A stretch of 5,917 nucleotides of DNA from Acidobacteriota bacterium (GTDB lineage: Bacteria > Acidobacteriota > Polarisedimenticolia > J045). Positions 5,249 through 5,917 of this stretch are shown piece after piece (the stretch's first letter is position 1; each line of letters opens with the position of its first letter). The stretch is from positions 1-5,917 of the forward strand of contig JAMOQA010000564.1 in the NCBI GenBank assembly GCA_027064265.1, read 5' to 3'. Position numbers and translations under genes: made by a program. Under the pieces are notes generated by a model. The model was not told where the DNA came from. It searched no databases and was given only the letters and a program-made list of their open reading frames with translations.

Positions 5249-5917
5249 ATGGACGATCTCCTGCGGCAGCTCCGGGAAGCGTGGGGGGCCCTCGAGACCC
5301 GCCAGAAGGTCAGCCTCGTTCTCTCCGCGGTCCTGACGATCGTGGCGGTGGGCGGGATCGTCTGGTGGGCCCAGCAGCCGAGCTGGGGCGTGCTCTACAC
5401 GGGTCTCGACCCGAAGGACGCCCAGGCCGTGATCGAGGAACTCCAGTCCCAGCGGGTGCCCGTGCGGGTACGGGACGGGGGGCGCGTCATCGAGGTCCCG
5501 GTGGAGCGGGTCGACCGCCTACGGATGGACCTGGCGGCGAAGAACCTGCCCGCGAGCGGGCGGTTCGGTTTCCTGGAGATGTTCGCCCAGGACAACATCG
5601 CCCAGTCGTCCCGGGTGCAGAAGATCCGCTACCAGAAGGCCCTCGAGGACGAGCTCGCGCGGACCATCGAGTCCCTCGAGGAGGTGTCCCGGGCCCGGGT
5701 GCACCTCGCCCTGCCCGGGGACCGGGTCTTCCTCGACGACGACGACACGGCGAAGGCGTCGGTGACGATCACCCTGCGGGCCGGGACGCGCCTCGCCTCC
5801 GACCAGGTGCAGGGGATCGCGCGAATCGTCGCGGGGGCCGTGCCCGAGCTGACGCCCGAGCACGTCTCGGTGGTCGATTCCAGCGGGAAGGTCCTCTGGG
5901 AGGGGAGCGGCGACGAG
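5249..5917 (+). CDS. fliF: Flagellar MS-ring protein FliF, 3' partial
   Basis: The frame opens at ATG 5249 and runs without a stop to the window edge, giving the first 223 residues of a protein that is usually over 500 long. FliF forms the MS ring in the inner membrane and is the base on which the C ring, export gate and rod assemble. A short cytoplasmic N-terminus is followed by the first membrane segment (about 21-40, VSLVLSAVLTIVAVGGIVWW). The YscJ/FliF ring-building region follows: VLYTGLDPKDAQAVIEELQ (48-66), LPASGRFGFLEMF (100-112), RYQKALEDELARTIESLEEV (127-146) and RARVHLALP (148-156). VSVVDSSGKVLW (206-217) matches the end of this domain. The gene starts 3 bases after the fliE stop with only a weak AGGA (5231-5234) upstream, so translation probably depends on coupling to fliE. 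The second membrane segment and the FliG-binding tail lie beyond the window. Confidence 0.95.
   Translation, partial: MDDLLRQLREAWGALETRQKVSLVLSAVLTIVAVGGIVWWAQQPSWGVLYTGLDPKDAQAVIEELQSQRVPVRVRDGGRVIEVPVERVDRLRMDLAAKNLPASGRFGFLEMFAQDNIAQSSRVQKIRYQKALEDELARTIESLEEVSRARVHLALPGDRVFLDDDDTAKASVTITLRAGTRLASDQVQGIARIVAGAVPELTPEHVSVVDSSGKVLWEGSGDE

Overview
The window is a very GC-rich (roughly 70% by eye), densely coding stretch of a bacterial chromosome, with all genes on the + strand. It holds the regulatory and first structural genes of a flagellar locus. The G/C-dominated third codon positions, the sigma-54/two-component control and the gene order kinase - regulator - flgB - flgC - fliE - fliF suggest a Gram-negative bacterium of the deltaproteobacterial type (Desulfobacterota, Myxococcota or relatives). 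This placement rests on architecture and composition, not on a search.

Layout. Positions 1-1358 hold the 3' part of a TPR-like helical-repeat protein. It overlaps by 4 bases (GTGA) a soluble PAS histidine kinase (1355-2482), which overlaps by 4 bases (ATGA) a sigma-54 activator of the receiver-AAA+-Fis type (2479-3807). These three form one tightly coupled unit whose promoter lies outside the window. A 252-bp gap (3808-4059) follows. It carries several inverted repeats, a weak terminator-like hairpin and a near-consensus -24/-12 sigma-54 promoter (4000-4015). Behind that promoter lie flgB (4060-4482), flgC (4479-4907), fliE (4922-5245) and the first 223 codons of fliF (5249 to the window end).

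How the parts work together. The kinase has no membrane segment and should sense an internal signal. In the related FlrB/FlrC, FleS/FleR and FlgS/FlgR systems that signal is linked to assembly of the export apparatus and basal body. It would phosphorylate Asp55 of the regulator, which would then remodel sigma-54 RNA polymerase at the promoter in front of flgB. The products are the proximal rod proteins FlgB and FlgC, the MS-ring/rod junction protein FliE and the MS-ring protein FliF.

I see no mobile element, CRISPR array, tRNA or rRNA, and no clearly unprecedented system. The most interesting part is the intergenic control region. Two copies of a GGCAG-N3-CTGCC palindrome have centres 43 bp apart (about four helical turns) and lie about 140-190 bp upstream of the sigma-54 promoter. 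They are good candidates for the enhancer sites of the regulator encoded next door, although the first could also be a terminator stem. The regulator also carries GAYTGA instead of the usual GAFTGA in its sigma-54 contact loop.
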